From positions 4,774,001 through 4,838,000 of the forward strand of contig NZ_JAFQ01000004.1 in the NCBI RefSeq assembly GCF_000526215.1: 64,000 nt of DNA. The letters run 5' to 3'. This DNA comes from Nocardia sp. BMG51109 (GTDB lineage Bacteria; Actinomycetota; Actinomycetes; Mycobacteriales; Mycobacteriaceae). The notes under the pieces were generated by a model. It was not told where the DNA came from. It saw only the letters and a program-made list of their open reading frames with translations, and ran no database searches. Positions 44,538-53,409 of the stretch are shown piece after piece; the first letter of the stretch is position 1; every line of letters starts with the position of its first letter. The position numbers and the translations under genes were made by a program.

Positions 44538-45326
44538 ATGGCCCTACCCGCCATCTCCGGATACTCGATGCCCACAACCGATGGCCTGCCGGCGAATACG
44601 CTGTCCGGACCGGTGCACCCGTCCCGTGCGGCACTGCTGATCCACGATATGCAGAACCATTTCCTGGCGCCGTTCGAGCGCGACCGATCGCCGCTGACAG
44701 AACTGCTGACCAACATCGGACGACTCCGGAATCTCTGTCACACCGTGGGTATTCCGGTCGTGTACAGCACACAACCAGGCGGGCAGAGCGCACGGGAACG
44801 CGGCCTGCTGCGCGAGATGTGGGGTAACGGGATCGCCGGAGACGGAATCGGCGACCGCATCGTCGAGGACCTGACTCCGCGCCCAGGCGACATTTGCTTG
44901 ACCAAATACCGATACAGCGCATTCTTCGGCACCGACCTGCACGAGCAGTTGATCCGCGCCGGACGCGACCAACTCATCATTTGCGGTATCTACGCCCACA
45001 TCGGCTGTCTCGCCACCGCCTGCGACGCATTCATGCGCGACATCCGACCGTTCATGGTGTCCGACGCAGTAGCCGACTTCGATGCCGAACACCACCACAC
45101 TGCCCTCTGCTGGGCAGCAAAACGTTGCGCCGTCGTGGAATCTACCGCCACCGTGCTCGGTGCCTTGCAGGCCGCCACCGACAATGTGCCACCCACCGAA
45201 CCCGAACACTCGACTCGGACAGCAGCCGAACCGACGGGAGAACCCAACCACAGTCATGGCCGCGACCGACCGCTCAACATCGAGGCCGTCGACTCCCTCC
45301 ACGTCGCCACCCAGAGACCGCACTGA
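44538..45326 (+). CDS. Isochorismatase, stand-alone (EntB/DhbB N-domain-like)
   Basis: 262 residues from ATG 44538 behind AGGAAGATC. The isochorismatase domain (1-210) has catalytic Asp37 in LLIHDMQNHF, Lys in LTKYRYSAFF, and ICGIYAHIGCLATACDAFMRD, where Gly-Cys replaces the usual nucleophilic Cys position, as in EntB/PhzD vinyl-ether hydrolases. It splits pyruvate from isochorismate. The C-terminal 45 residues are Pro/Thr/His-rich and disordered; the aryl-carrier domain of EntB/DhbB with its DS(L) phosphopantetheine site is absent, so the product is presumably released as free acid. Confidence 0.88.
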   Translation: MALPAISGYSMPTTDGLPANTLSGPVHPSRAALLIHDMQNHFLAPFERDRSPLTELLTNIGRLRNLCHTVGIPVVYSTQPGGQSARERGLLREMWGNGIAGDGIGDRIVEDLTPRPGDICLTKYRYSAFFGTDLHEQLIRAGRDQLIICGIYAHIGCLATACDAFMRDIRPFMVSDAVADFDAEHHHTALCWAAKRCAVVESTATVLGALQAATDNVPPTEPEHSTRTAAEPTGEPNHSHGRDRPLNIEAVDSLHVATQRPH

Positions 45327-45339
45327 AATCGGCATGAGC

Positions 45340-46125
45340 GTGCCCACGGCGGGGACCCGGCCGACGCCTTCCACGTCGTCGTCCCCTCGCTGCCGGGATT
45401 CGCCTTCTCCAGCCCGCTGTCAGCGCGTGGCTGGAACCTCGACCGCACCGCGATGGCGTTCGGGGAGGGAGCTGATGACCCGGTTCGGGTGCGAGCGTTT
45501 CGGTGTAGAGGACGGGGACGTCGGCGCTGGGGTAACCGGCCGGGTGGCGGGCCTGTTGCCCGAGCGGGTGATCGGCGCGCACACCCACGGCGACCGTCTC
45601 CAGCTCGGCATGGTCGGCTAGGATTTTCCCGTCCTCGCAGGGTTGACCGCCGACGAGCAGAACAAACTCGAAGCGGCGCAATACAGCTGGTCGCAGATGA
45701 AGGGCTACCGGGTGCTGCAATCGACCGAGCCCAATGCCCTGTCGGTGGGCTTGGCCGATTCGCCGATCCTGCCGCTGGCCTGGATCGCCGAAAGCTCGAG
45801 GAATGGGCCAACCCCGCGACACCGAGCCGCGACAACGTCCTGATCACCGCGAGCCTGTACTGGTTCACCCGCATCGGGTCCGCGGCAGCCGACTTCTACT
45901 GGGAAATGGCCCACGCCGGGAACACCGGCTGGGGGCGGGTCTTCACCGGTGCCCCAAGGCCAGTCGCTGTTCTACAGCGACCACCTCCTCCGCAAGGCCC
46001 TCGGCGCCGGCGACAGCGTCGCCTTCTTCCGTGACTACACCGAGGGCGGGCACTTCCCCGCCTTCGAAGTTCCCGACCTGTTCGTCGACGACATCCGCGC
46101 CTACTTCCGACAACTCCGCACCTGA
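45340..46125 (+). pseudogene. Epoxide hydrolase (EHN-type) pseudogene
   Basis: Pieces in all three frames line up with EHN-domain epoxide hydrolases: DAFHVVVPSLPGFAFSSPL, then FGVEDGDVGAGVTGRVAGLLPE (nucleophile Asp region), KLEAAQYSWSQMKGYRVLQ, DNVLITASLYWFTRIGSAAADF, and last VAFFRDYTEGGHFPAFEVPD with the catalytic His region, ending in a natural stop at 46125. A stop after LQLGMVG and two or more frameshifts kill it, and the N-terminal third is missing. Confidence 0.75.
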
Positions 46126-46281
46126 CCTCGCGGGCGGAGCCGCCGTCCCCCAGATACCGGGTGGTGGTGAGCATGCGGGGGTTGCGTCGGATTCCCATGC
46201 ATGTCGGTAGAGCCGGGCACGATGGGTGTGTGGCAGAGGGTCGCCGGAGTGGTCGGGGGCTGCTGGACGGAGGGAGTCGTC

Positions 46282-46458
46282 GTGAGAAACCGGTTCGAAA
46301 CAACCTGCGCCAAGTGCGGTACGGAGCTTCGGGAAGGTGAAGGTGTAGTGCATACCCGCGGCCGCCGCCGACGATACCCGGTATTGTGCGACGGCTGCAT
46401 GGAGGAGGTTGATGAGTTGGAGAGGGAAGCCGCTGAATCGGAGCGTGATTTCGGCTGA
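46282..46458 (+). CDS. Small zinc-ribbon-like protein
   Basis: 58 residues from GTG 46282 behind GGAGGG. Two CxxC knuckles (TCAKCGTEL and VLCDGCMEE), 26 residues apart, with a basic RGRRRR stretch between, suggest a single zinc ribbon; the tail is acidic and helical. Function unknown; possibly nucleic-acid binding. The longer upstream frame is ignored because it lacks a ribosome-binding sequence. Confidence 0.55.
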   Translation: MRNRFETTCAKCGTELREGEGVVHTRGRRRRYPVLCDGCMEEVDELEREAAESERDFG

Positions 46459-46733
46459 GATTCGCCGTCTATCACATTTCCATCGTCGGCGGTTCCATCT
46501 CCGGGTGCGTCATCGTCATGGTCGGCCGCTCAACCTCGGTCATCGTGCGTTGGTGCCGAACCAGTTCGAGCTCGTGCTCGGTCTTCCAGGTGACGTAGCC
46601 GAGGAGACGCTGAAGTGGTTGTCGCGCAGGTACTTCCGGCTCCAACTCGGCGATTCGGATGTGGATCTTGTTCAGTATGGTTAAGTCATCGGTCAGCTCA
46701 GCAAGGGGCTGCTGCACGATCAGGTGACAGCGG

Positions 46734-47029
46734 TTAAGCAGCCTGCCGGGCTGCTGGGGACATGATGGTTTCGAACTCGATAGGAGTCAATCGGCCGAGG
46801 CGGGCTTGCCGACGCCGACGGTGGTAGGTGCGTTCGATCCAGGTGACGATCGCGATCCGCAGTTGTTCGCGGGTGTCCCACCGCTGCCGGTCCAGCACGT
46901 TGCGTTGCAGCAGACTGAAGAAGCTTTCCATCGCGGCATTGTCACCGGCCGCACCGACCCGGCCCATCGACCCGGACATTCCGAAACGGTTGAGCGCGTG
47001 GACAAATCGGCGGGAACGAAATTGGCCGG
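46734..47029 (-). pseudogene. IS3-family transposase OrfB, C-terminal piece
   Basis: MSGSMGRVGAAGDNAAMESFF, LLQRNVLDRQRW and TYHRRRRQARLGRLTPIEFE form the end of an IS3-type OrfB (the last catalytic Glu is in AMESFF). The N-terminal half lies beyond an IS30 piece at 47390-47690, if both halves belong to one element. Confidence 0.75.
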
Positions 47030-47383
47030 ATTCAATCGGTCGTCGCAACACCGGCTTGTTGGAGTGATCGTAGATGTTCGTCGAACGCTTCGGCGGGGGT
47101 CTTCCAGCCGAGTGTCTTGCGGGGCCTGGTGTTGAGGGTGTGTGCGATCGCTCCGATCTCCTCGGCGTCCCATCGGGATAGGTCGGTGCCCTTCGGAAAG
47201 TATTGCCGCAGAAGACCGTTCGTGTTCTCGTTCGTGCCGCGCTGCCAGGGGCTCTTAGGGTCGGCGAAGTAGACCTTCACTCCGGTGGTGATGGTGAATC
47301 TGGCATGGTCGGACAGTTCCTTGCCCCGGTCCCAGGTCAGCGAGTTGCGTAGTTGCTGCGGCAGTGTGGTGACCGCTCACCCT
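47030..47383 (-). pseudogene. IS30-family transposase, C-terminal piece lodged in IS3 orfB
   Basis: The minus-strand frame reads LTWDRGKELSDHARFTITTG, VYFADPKSPWQRGTNENTNG, LLRQYFPKGTDLSRWDAEEI and LNTRPRKTLGWKTPAEAF, unmistakable for IS30 (DDE Glu in TNENTNG). Only the last 110 or so residues are present, sandwiched between IS3 orfB halves. The N-terminal IS30 part is missing. Confidence 0.85.
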
Positions 47384-47971
47384 GATCACGTAACTCGCCG
47401 GTGATCCGCGGTGATCCGTAGGTGCCGTGCGATTCGCGATGAACCGTGGCGATTTTCGTTTCCAGATCCGCGTGCCGCTGCTGGCGGTCGGTGAGAACCG
47501 TTGCCGCCCTGCGTTTCACATACGCGTAGTAGCCCGACTTCGATACCTGCAACAGTCGTGCCATGCGGCGAACCGAAAACCGTTGCCCTGCAGGCTGACC
47601 GGTACCGGCAACACCGGTGACATCGTCGGGGCCGGCGTACTTCACCATCAGGCCGAACCGGGCCGGTTCGTCTGCATCGCGGCAAAGTACGCCGACGCTT
47701 TTTTCAGGAACGCGATGTCTTTGTCCTGCTCGGCGACCTGCCTTCGCAGTCGCGCCAGCTCGGCCCGCTCGGCGGCATCCAAAGGCTTTTCCCCGTGGAC
47801 CTCGGCGGCGGCGATCCTGCGCCGCTCGTCTTTGACCCACGTCCCCAGCAAACTCTCGTGAATACCCAGTTCCCGGGCGACTTCAGCGACCGTGCGACCC
47901 GAATCGATCACACGATGCGCAGCCTCGACCTTGTACTCGGCCGTGAACGACCGACGCTTACGAGGAGGCAT
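47384..47971 (-). pseudogene. IS3-family orfA and start of orfB with programmed frameshift site
   Basis: OrfA (47648-47971, 107 residues) has the HTH RKRRSFTAEYKVEAAHRVID, TVAEVARELGIHESLLGTWV and a leucine-zipper region. At about 47697-47703 the minus strand reads A6G (AAAAAAG), the classic -1 slippage site of IS3 elements. The -1 frame continues into OrfB as EKSVGVLCRDADEPARFGLM, MARLLQVSKSGYYAYVKRR and HGTYGSPRITGELRDQG, then hits the IS30 piece. OrfA itself is intact. Confidence 0.8.
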
Positions 47972-48028
47972 GCAGACATCCTTTCAATAGGATCGGTGAT
48001 CCTGTCAACTCGGTGTCCATAACCCGGG

Positions 48029-48568
48029 GTGAACCTCACGGAGCTATTGCGCGTGTTTCAACCGCGTTTGACGGCATTGCTCCCAGCCGGTGCATCAGTG
48101 ACTGTGGTGTGGCTGAAACCGCCAAACTCGACTTACGACACCGGGGAGGCGTACGTCCACCTCGCGGAGCCGGCCAAGACCGCAACCGAGAACCCGTACG
48201 GCGTCAGCGTCAACGAACAACTCATCGCGGAAGGCAACGCCGTACTGGACCCACCGATCCGGCGCACAGAGGAAGCGGCACCGGTTGCGGATCAGATCGC
48301 GACCGTACGCGCTAGCGCCATGGAGACAGCCGCCTATGTCGACGCGTTGTCTGTCGCCGATATCGCCGCTTGGGACAACAGGATCGGAGCTATCAGCGAC
48401 TGCCGCGCGCGCCTGGATCGCGAGGATGAACAGCGCCGCACGTGGTGGGGTCCGGATGGGAAGGTCGGCACTGACGATGACCCGCCGCGCGATCATTCCA
48501 GCTACGGAGACGGTAACGAGGGAGGCGGCGGTGAAAGCCGGCTCTGTCGGCGCCATTGGTGGTGCTGA
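48029..48568 (+). CDS. Hypothetical protein, probably 5'-truncated by the IS
   Basis: About 179 residues from GTG 48029. The end of the IS3 element (TGTCCA near 48019) lies about 10 bp upstream, so the original start may be lost. The sequence SVTVVWLKPPNSTYDTGEAYV, GVSVNEQLIAEGNAVLDPP and ADIAAWDNRIGAISDCRARLDRE suggests an alpha/beta protein. VNEQLIAEGNAVLD faintly recalls staphylococcal-nuclease-like proteins, but the catalytic residues are not visible. The tail is disordered. Confidence 0.35.
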   Translation: MNLTELLRVFQPRLTALLPAGASVTVVWLKPPNSTYDTGEAYVHLAEPAKTATENPYGVSVNEQLIAEGNAVLDPPIRRTEEAAPVADQIATVRASAMETAAYVDALSVADIAAWDNRIGAISDCRARLDREDEQRRTWWGPDGKVGTDDDPPRDHSSYGDGNEGGGGESRLCRRHWWC

Positions 48569-49205
48569 GGGGTCTGGCGCCGTGTCTCCTATCAGCCCCA
48601 CAGCCTGTGGCCGACTTATTCGCTGCTCGGTGCCTTCTGTCGGCACCGATCAACGGGCAGCCCTGGGATGTGAAGTGAACCCCCGCCATTCGTTGGCGCC
48701 CAGCTGTTTTGCATCGGGAACCGTCGCGGGACAGCTCGTCACGGACTGGATGCGGTCAGTGCGAGTGGACCGTAGTGGCCGTATCGAGAGAGCTTGACCG
48801 CGCGTCGCCGACACCTGCGTGGCGCCATATGCCAACGGTAAGTGAACCGTCGATCCGTTGCGGGGGCGATGCTTTCGGCCCTCAGGATTATCCGATCTAC
48901 CGAATTATTGCGCATCATCTGTCCGCGGCTCCTGGTCCGCGCTACCGGTTCTTGACATGTCTTGTAGTGAATAGTGTTGTTGCACAGCAGGGCTCGTCAA
49001 TGCCCGCAGCAGGAAGGCGGCGTCAAATTTGCCGGTTGCGTTGTGGCAGCGGGCAGGGTCAAGATGATTGAGCCGGGTGTCGGCGTGAGGGATTGGGGGT
49101 GTTGGTCGATGACCTCGCAAGGTATCCGAGTAAGTCGGTAACGCGGGCGAGCATCACAGCGAATCATGTTGAGTAGCCTGGGGTTTTGGAGGGTCCGTAA
49201 TACAC
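48569..49205. other. Gene-free stretch with IS-type debris
   Basis: About 640 bp. No frame on either strand resembles a protein. GC content drops around 48940-48990. It lies between IS remnants. Confidence 0.45.
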
Positions 49206-49390
49206 CGGGCACGGCGTGGCGACCGCCCCGTCCACCTACTACGCCGCGAAGGAGCGCGGTATCAGTGCCGTGGTCTGGGCCGACGCGTACGCGGCCAACG
49301 CCTTGTTCGACCTGTGGAGGGCCGGCCGGCGCGTCTACGGGGTGCGCAAACTCTGGCACGCCGCCACCACACCCCAGCACGGAACCCCAG
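49206..49390 (+). pseudogene. IS3-family OrfB N-terminal scrap
   Basis: VATAPSTYYAAKERGISAVV and LFDLWRAGRRVYGVRKLWHAA match the start of an actinobacterial IS3 OrfB (the STYY and YGVRKxW motifs). The frame then runs into unrelated sequence. Confidence 0.65.
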
Positions 49391-49483
49391 CACCCGGCAA
49401 AGAACACCGAGGCAGGCCACCCGATCACGACCAGCAGCGGCGACATCGGGTCAGCCGTCGCCCTGGCCGGGAGGCGAGTTGTC

Positions 49484-49687
49484 CTATTCCTCTTCGTGCC
49501 GCAGCACGAAGGAGGCCGTCTCCAAGTGCACGAGGCATTCGTCGGGGCGGTGCTCCCGGTGGAGATACCGCAGTTCCCGCGCCCGCGGCAGGGTCAGCTC
49601 CATCAAGGACGCCTGGCACATGAACTCGGCCAGCTTGCCCTCGGCATAGACAAAGTGCCGGCAGGGCAACGGCTCTGGCATCGTCAT
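49484..49687 (-). CDS. Small protein, last gene of the minus-strand operon
   Basis: 67 residues. ATG 49687 overlaps the stop of the preceding gene (ATGA), so translation is coupled. LPCRHFVYAEGKLAEFMCQAS, LTLPRARELRYLHREHRPDE and CLVHLETASFVLRHEEE are distinctive, but I recognise no family. Three cysteines and many His/Glu residues could bind metal. Confidence 0.55.
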   Translation of the reverse strand: MTMPEPLPCRHFVYAEGKLAEFMCQASLMELTLPRARELRYLHREHRPDECLVHLETASFVLRHEEE

Positions 49688-50421
49688 TGGGCCGAGTCAC
49701 CACCCGAACCGTTGTCGCTATGGCCGGTGGCCGGGTTACCCACCGAACTTTCTCCGGCACCGCTGCCAGGAGTCACGCCGCTACGGCTCTCGTCGTCCGT
49801 CGCTGCGCTATATCCCTCCGGCCACACCCGCCTTGGCGGAAACTCCGCCCCGTCCGCCTCATCCCCCTGTTCGTCCGGCAACCGCAATTGTCCGGCCCGA
49901 ACTGCCGTCACCAGCTCGTCGAATGACTGGATGTACCAGCTCAGTTCAGCGGCATCCCGCTCGCCGTGCTCGGGGTCGTGCTGCCGCAGGGCATACAGCA
50001 CATATTTCCAAACGAGCCAAGCCACCCATTGGCCGTAGGTCGACGGGCTGAGCGGTGTATCTTCCTGGTACACCACGTCTTTGGTGTGTCCGACCGCTTC
50101 GCGGTCGATGAACCAGGTGTACAAGCTCAGCTGTTCATTGAGCTTGTTCATGTCCTTTGGTCGCTGCTCATAGACATGCCGCCAAATTCCCACAAACTCC
50201 CGTGCTCCGCGCAGCATGACCGTGCTCGGTTCTTCCGCCCCGGCACAGACGCGCAGGAACGGTGCGGCATCCGGCAGTGGTGTATCCGGGGTCGCCTCCA
50301 CCGGCGGCACCGTGAAGGCGGCGGGCCGATCCGGGGAGAGCCCGTAGTAGACGTGGTGCACGGGGCGATCGGCTGCCTCGGTCGGGCGGTCAGAGGGCGC
50401 GGCCGGGTGGTCGTCAGGCAT
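49684..50421 (-). CDS. Hypothetical protein, third gene of the minus-strand operon
   Basis: 245 residues; ATG 50421 follows GAAAGAGA. The N-terminus is Pro-rich and disordered, then a helical domain (about 70-185) with VMLRGAREFVGIWRHVYEQRP, NEQLSLYTWFIDREAVGHTK and YGQWVAWLVWKYVLYALRQHD. The tail is disordered Gly/Ser-rich. No membrane signature. Unknown family; its coupling to the 67-residue gene suggests a joint function. Confidence 0.55.
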   Translation of the reverse strand: MPDDHPAAPSDRPTEAADRPVHHVYYGLSPDRPAAFTVPPVEATPDTPLPDAAPFLRVCAGAEEPSTVMLRGAREFVGIWRHVYEQRPKDMNKLNEQLSLYTWFIDREAVGHTKDVVYQEDTPLSPSTYGQWVAWLVWKYVLYALRQHDPEHGERDAAELSWYIQSFDELVTAVRAGQLRLPDEQGDEADGAEFPPRRVWPEGYSAATDDESRSGVTPGSGAGESSVGNPATGHSDNGSGGDSAQ

Positions 50422-50526
50422 AGATAGTGGTCTCTTTCGGTAGGGGAAGGAATGAAAGGTGAGAAGGTCCAAAAGCACTGGGAGGGAAGATGTTTGGATT
50501 CGGAAGTGACTGGCCGGGACGCAGCC

Positions 50527-50736
50527 TCATTCCCATAACTCACCGCATGGGAGTGGCGGGAGACCCGGCCTTACCTCATCGTCCACCGTGACCCGTAAGT
50601 CCATGTCGGCGAACGTCCTCGCCAGCTCGTCCGCCACGTTCTGTGCTTGTTCTTCGCTGGCTTGGTAATCCAGTTGCAGCGCACCGGATTCGATGTGAAT
50701 GTGCCGGATACGTCGAGATGAGGTGACGGTCCGCAT
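50527..50736 (-). CDS. Small protein, second gene of the minus-strand operon
   Basis: 69 residues from ATG 50736, 6 nt after the stop of the intron-split gene. [20 protein letters not shown] and [21 protein letters not shown] suggest a small alpha/beta fold. Function unknown. Confidence 0.5.
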   Translation of the reverse strand: MRTVTSSRRIRHIHIESGALQLDYQASEEQAQNVADELARTFADMDLRVTVDDEVRPGLPPLPCGELWE

Positions 50737-51304
50737 CGGGCATCAACTGGGTCTGCTCGTGGAGGGAACGACCCGGCCGGCCTCGGCGAGCGCTTGGAGC
50801 GCCGCTGCTTTACGCGGGCAGCGCTTCGCCCGGCACGCCACATGAAATTGCATCACGGTATGGGGTGCGCCACGAGGCGCTGTTATCCATATTGGAGGTG
50901 GAATGACTCCGAAGTGATTGTGTCGCAGCACGATTGCTGTAGCTGAGGGCAGCCTGGTCCGGGAGACGCCGGGGAGGGTGGGAGCAGCCCTGACAAAGCC
51001 GGGACGCGTCAGTACTGCCGAATGGTGTGGGTCCGGCAAGCGTGGGACAAAGGTAGACGCGAGAAACCAGTGGTAGAAGCCCCTCGAGGTTATGCGCCGG
51101 CTCGAACTCGGTGGATATGGGCCGGATAGCGGTGCGCACCCGTCGCCTGTGAGGGCGGCGGGGAACTTTTCCGTCGGTGTCTCATAGTCCGGCGGGGAGG
51201 TCACGGTGAAGGTCTGCGGCGTAGCCGTGACGATGCCGCAGGGGTAGAGCTGGCTGCCTCCTGTCCCGAATGGATGACAGTGAACGTGGGAACCATCCCG
51301 TCTC

Positions 51305-51341
51305 GCCCACCGCACACCGCTGCCAGCGGTGTGCGGTGGGC
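51305..51341 (+). ncRNA. Long hairpin in the intron RNA
   Basis: A perfect 17-bp stem (GCCCACCGCACACCGCT with its complement) closed by a 3-nt loop, about 135 nt before the maturase start. Probably one of the domain I-III stems or the base of domain IV. Confidence 0.7.
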
Positions 51342-51474
51342 AGGCCCGTCGTCGGCTGGTGGGGCGTGGGTGGGGCGGAGGGGTCGTAGTAGTCGGAGGC
51401 CGGGAGAGCCGGTCACAGGGCGAAGGACCCCAGTGGATTTCAGCGGAGAGGGGCTGTAATGGCCGGAGGCGCTT

Positions 51475-52962
51475 GTGAATACGGGTGAATCGTGGCCGGA
51501 CTTCGACGAAGCCTGGTCGCGAGTACGGCGGATGCAGGCCAAACTGCACTGGTGGGCGATCCGGGATCCGGGTCGCGTGTTCGAGGATCTGCACAATCTG
51601 GTGAGTGATCCGGCGTTTCTGGTGCATGCCTGGGAACGGGTGCGTAGCAACAAAGGTGGCCGAACCGCCGGGGTTGATGGGGTGAAGCCTGCCTCGATCC
51701 CGAGGAACTCGATGGTCTTGTTGTCGCGGCTGCGAACGGAGTTGAAGGACCGGAGCTTCCGTCCGGACCGGGTCCGGGAGAAGTCGATTCCGAAACCGGG
51801 CAGCACGGACAAGAAGCGCCGGTTGGGGATACCGACCGCAGGCGACCGCATTGTTCAGGCGGCGTTGAAGTTGGTACTCGAGCCGATCTTCGAGGCGGAT
51901 TTCCAGCCCGGTTCCTACGGGTTCCGCCCGAATCGTCGCGCTCAGGACGCGATCGCCGAGATTCACTTGTTCGGCAACCGGGGTTACACCTGGGTGCTGG
52001 AGGCCGATATCGAGGCGTGTTTCGACCGGATCGACCACACGGCCCTGATGGACCGGATGCGTCACCGGATCAGGGACAAACGCGTTCTCGCCCTGGTCAA
52101 GTCGTTTCTCAAAGCAGGAATCCTCAGCGAGGACGGCATCGACCGGGAAGCGCTCACCGGAACCCCGCAGGGCGGGATTCTGTCGCCTTTGCTGGCGAAT
52201 ATCGCCCTGTCGGTGCTCGATGACCACTATCAACACAAGTGGGATGCCTTCTCTGCCGGGAAGCCCTCGCCGAACGCGGGCTGGCAGGGACGGCAACGAG
52301 AGCGCCGCAACGGGGGCGCGACCTACCGGCTCGTCCGCTACGCGGACGATTTCGTGGTCCTGGTCAACGGCGAGAGACACCACGCCGAACAAGCCAGGAC
52401 CGAGGTCGCGGACATTCTGGCCCCGATGGGTTTGACCCTGTCGGAGCCGAAAACCCATGTGGTGCACATGGATACCGGGTTCGACTTCCTCGGCTGGCGC
52501 ATCCAGCGCCGGACGAAGCCGGGCACGGTGAACAAGGCAGTGATTCACACCTATCCGTCGAAGAAGTCGCTGGCTTCGATCATGCGGAAGGTGAAGTTTC
52601 ACACGCGCAGATCCGCACCCTACAAGACGTTGGCCGACATGCTCTTTCACCTGAACCGAACGGTCCGGGGCTGGTGTCTCTATTTCCGACACGGTGTCTC
52701 GTTTGCTACCTACCGCTACCTGCAGCACTACACGTGGGTTCGCGCCATGAGGTGGCTCTACAAGAGACACTCGCGCCTGAGCTGGCGCAAAGTGCTTCGC
52801 CGGTATTGCACCCCGGCTCCGATGCGCCGCCCAGCAGAGAACGGGATCGTGCTCTATAACCCGACCGACACCGGAATCGAACGCTACCGGTGGCGTGGCT
52901 ACACCATCCCGACACCCTGGAGCAACGCGGCACAACGTCTGGCGACAACCACGCCAGCATGA
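51475..52962 (+). CDS. ltrA: Group II intron reverse transcriptase/maturase
   Basis: 495 residues from GTG 51475 with GGAGG upstream. RT blocks are KSIPKPGSTDKKRRLGIPT, GSYGFRPNRRAQDAI, WVLEADIEACFDRIDH (first Asp), GTPQGGILSPLLANI and LVRYADDFVVLV (catalytic YADD). The maturase X domain follows, with VRGWCLYFRHG and YLQHYTWVRAMRWLYKRH. No HNH endonuclease domain is seen at the C-terminus, so retrohoming would rely on single-stranded or replication-fork targets. It promotes splicing of its own intron and target-primed reverse transcription. Confidence 0.93.
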   Translation: MNTGESWPDFDEAWSRVRRMQAKLHWWAIRDPGRVFEDLHNLVSDPAFLVHAWERVRSNKGGRTAGVDGVKPASIPRNSMVLLSRLRTELKDRSFRPDRVREKSIPKPGSTDKKRRLGIPTAGDRIVQAALKLVLEPIFEADFQPGSYGFRPNRRAQDAIAEIHLFGNRGYTWVLEADIEACFDRIDHTALMDRMRHRIRDKRVLALVKSFLKAGILSEDGIDREALTGTPQGGILSPLLANIALSVLDDHYQHKWDAFSAGKPSPNAGWQGRQRERRNGGATYRLVRYADDFVVLVNGERHHAEQARTEVADILAPMGLTLSEPKTHVVHMDTGFDFLGWRIQRRTKPGTVNKAVIHTYPSKKSLASIMRKVKFHTRRSAPYKTLADMLFHLNRTVRGWCLYFRHGVSFATYRYLQHYTWVRAMRWLYKRHSRLSWRKVLRRYCTPAPMRRPAENGIVLYNPTDTGIERYRWRGYTIPTPWSNAAQRLATTTPA

Positions 52963-52972
52963 ATTCCATGGA

Positions 52973-53006
52973 GAGCCGGATGCGGTGAAAGCCGCACGTC
53001 CGGTTC
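52973..53006 (+). ncRNA. Group II intron domain V
   Basis: 34 nt beginning GAGCCGGATGCGGTGAAAG and closing with GTCCGGTTC. It has the conserved AGC-type triad region, GNRA-like GAAA loop and pairing ends of domain V, the catalytic heart of the ribozyme. Confidence 0.9.
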
Positions 53007-53409
53007 GGAGGGCGGTCACGGGAAACGGAACTGCGGCAACGCAATTACCGCGCCCGTGATCGACCCTACCCTGCTCGATGGTGAAGGAACGATCAGGGGC
53101 GTGATGCGTTTCTGGTGGCGTCATGGCGGCAAGTTGGTGGATGGCGAGCGTTCTGTAGAGCATCGGTTCGGGGCACCTTCCCGGAAGTAATGCAAAACGA
53201 TGGGAGGTACCCGGCACCAAGGGCTTTCGCCACCTACCCGGCTCACCGGGGCGGGTGCGCTGCCCGAGGGCTACGGCGTCGGCTTGGGGCCGGGTACCGG
53301 TTCAACCCTGGCGGTTTGGCCGTACGGCCCGCGACCGCCTAACGTTCGGGTAGTGTTGGCCCAAGTAGGCGTTTTCCCAGGTCAGGCGGCTAATGCGAAG
53401 GTAAGGACT

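Larger units (their letters stand above)
50865..53069 (+). mobile_element. Group II intron, complete (2205 bp)
   Basis: Starts GTGCG at 50865 and ends CTAC at 53069, as the GUGYG...AY rule demands. Removing it restores a continuous minus-strand gene. The RNA part precedes and follows the maturase gene; domain V is GAGCCGGATGCGGTGAAAG... at 52973-53006, and a domain VI-like stem (GGTCACGGG / CCCGTGATC) follows. A perfect 17-bp hairpin lies at 51305-51341. The maturase has YADD. Everything needed for mobility appears intact. Confidence 0.88.
50743..53163 (-). pseudogene. Small Cys-containing protein gene split by an antisense group II intron
   Basis: Exon 1 (53124-53070; ATG 53163 is an alternative start) and exon 2 (50864-50743) join to 177 nt encoding 58 residues. 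The join is GAG CAG G/CC CAT, giving SFTIEQAHTVMQFHVACRAK and then RCPRKAAALQALAEAGRVVP before the stop. The fused frame is open and sensible, which supports both exons. The protein resembles short actinobacterial proteins with a C-x4-C-x-RK motif. Because the intron lies antisense to this gene, it cannot be spliced from its mRNA, so the gene is disrupted; polar effects on the three genes behind it are likely. Confidence 0.7.

Noticed and set aside
46472..46717. 81-residue minus-strand ORF next to the IS3 remnant
   Set aside because: It starts at a GTG without a ribosome-binding sequence and ends in a repetitive Met/Thr/Pro/Glu tail; no family resemblance.
51132..51140. GTGCGCACC as the 5' end of the group II intron
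   Set aside because: It obeys the GUGYG rule but leaves too little RNA before the maturase and does not restore any gene on removal; 50865 does.
50743..53220. Minus-strand ORF of 825 residues spanning the group II intron
   Set aside because: The middle is antisense of the maturase and intron RNA. Only its two ends are real, as exons of the split small gene.
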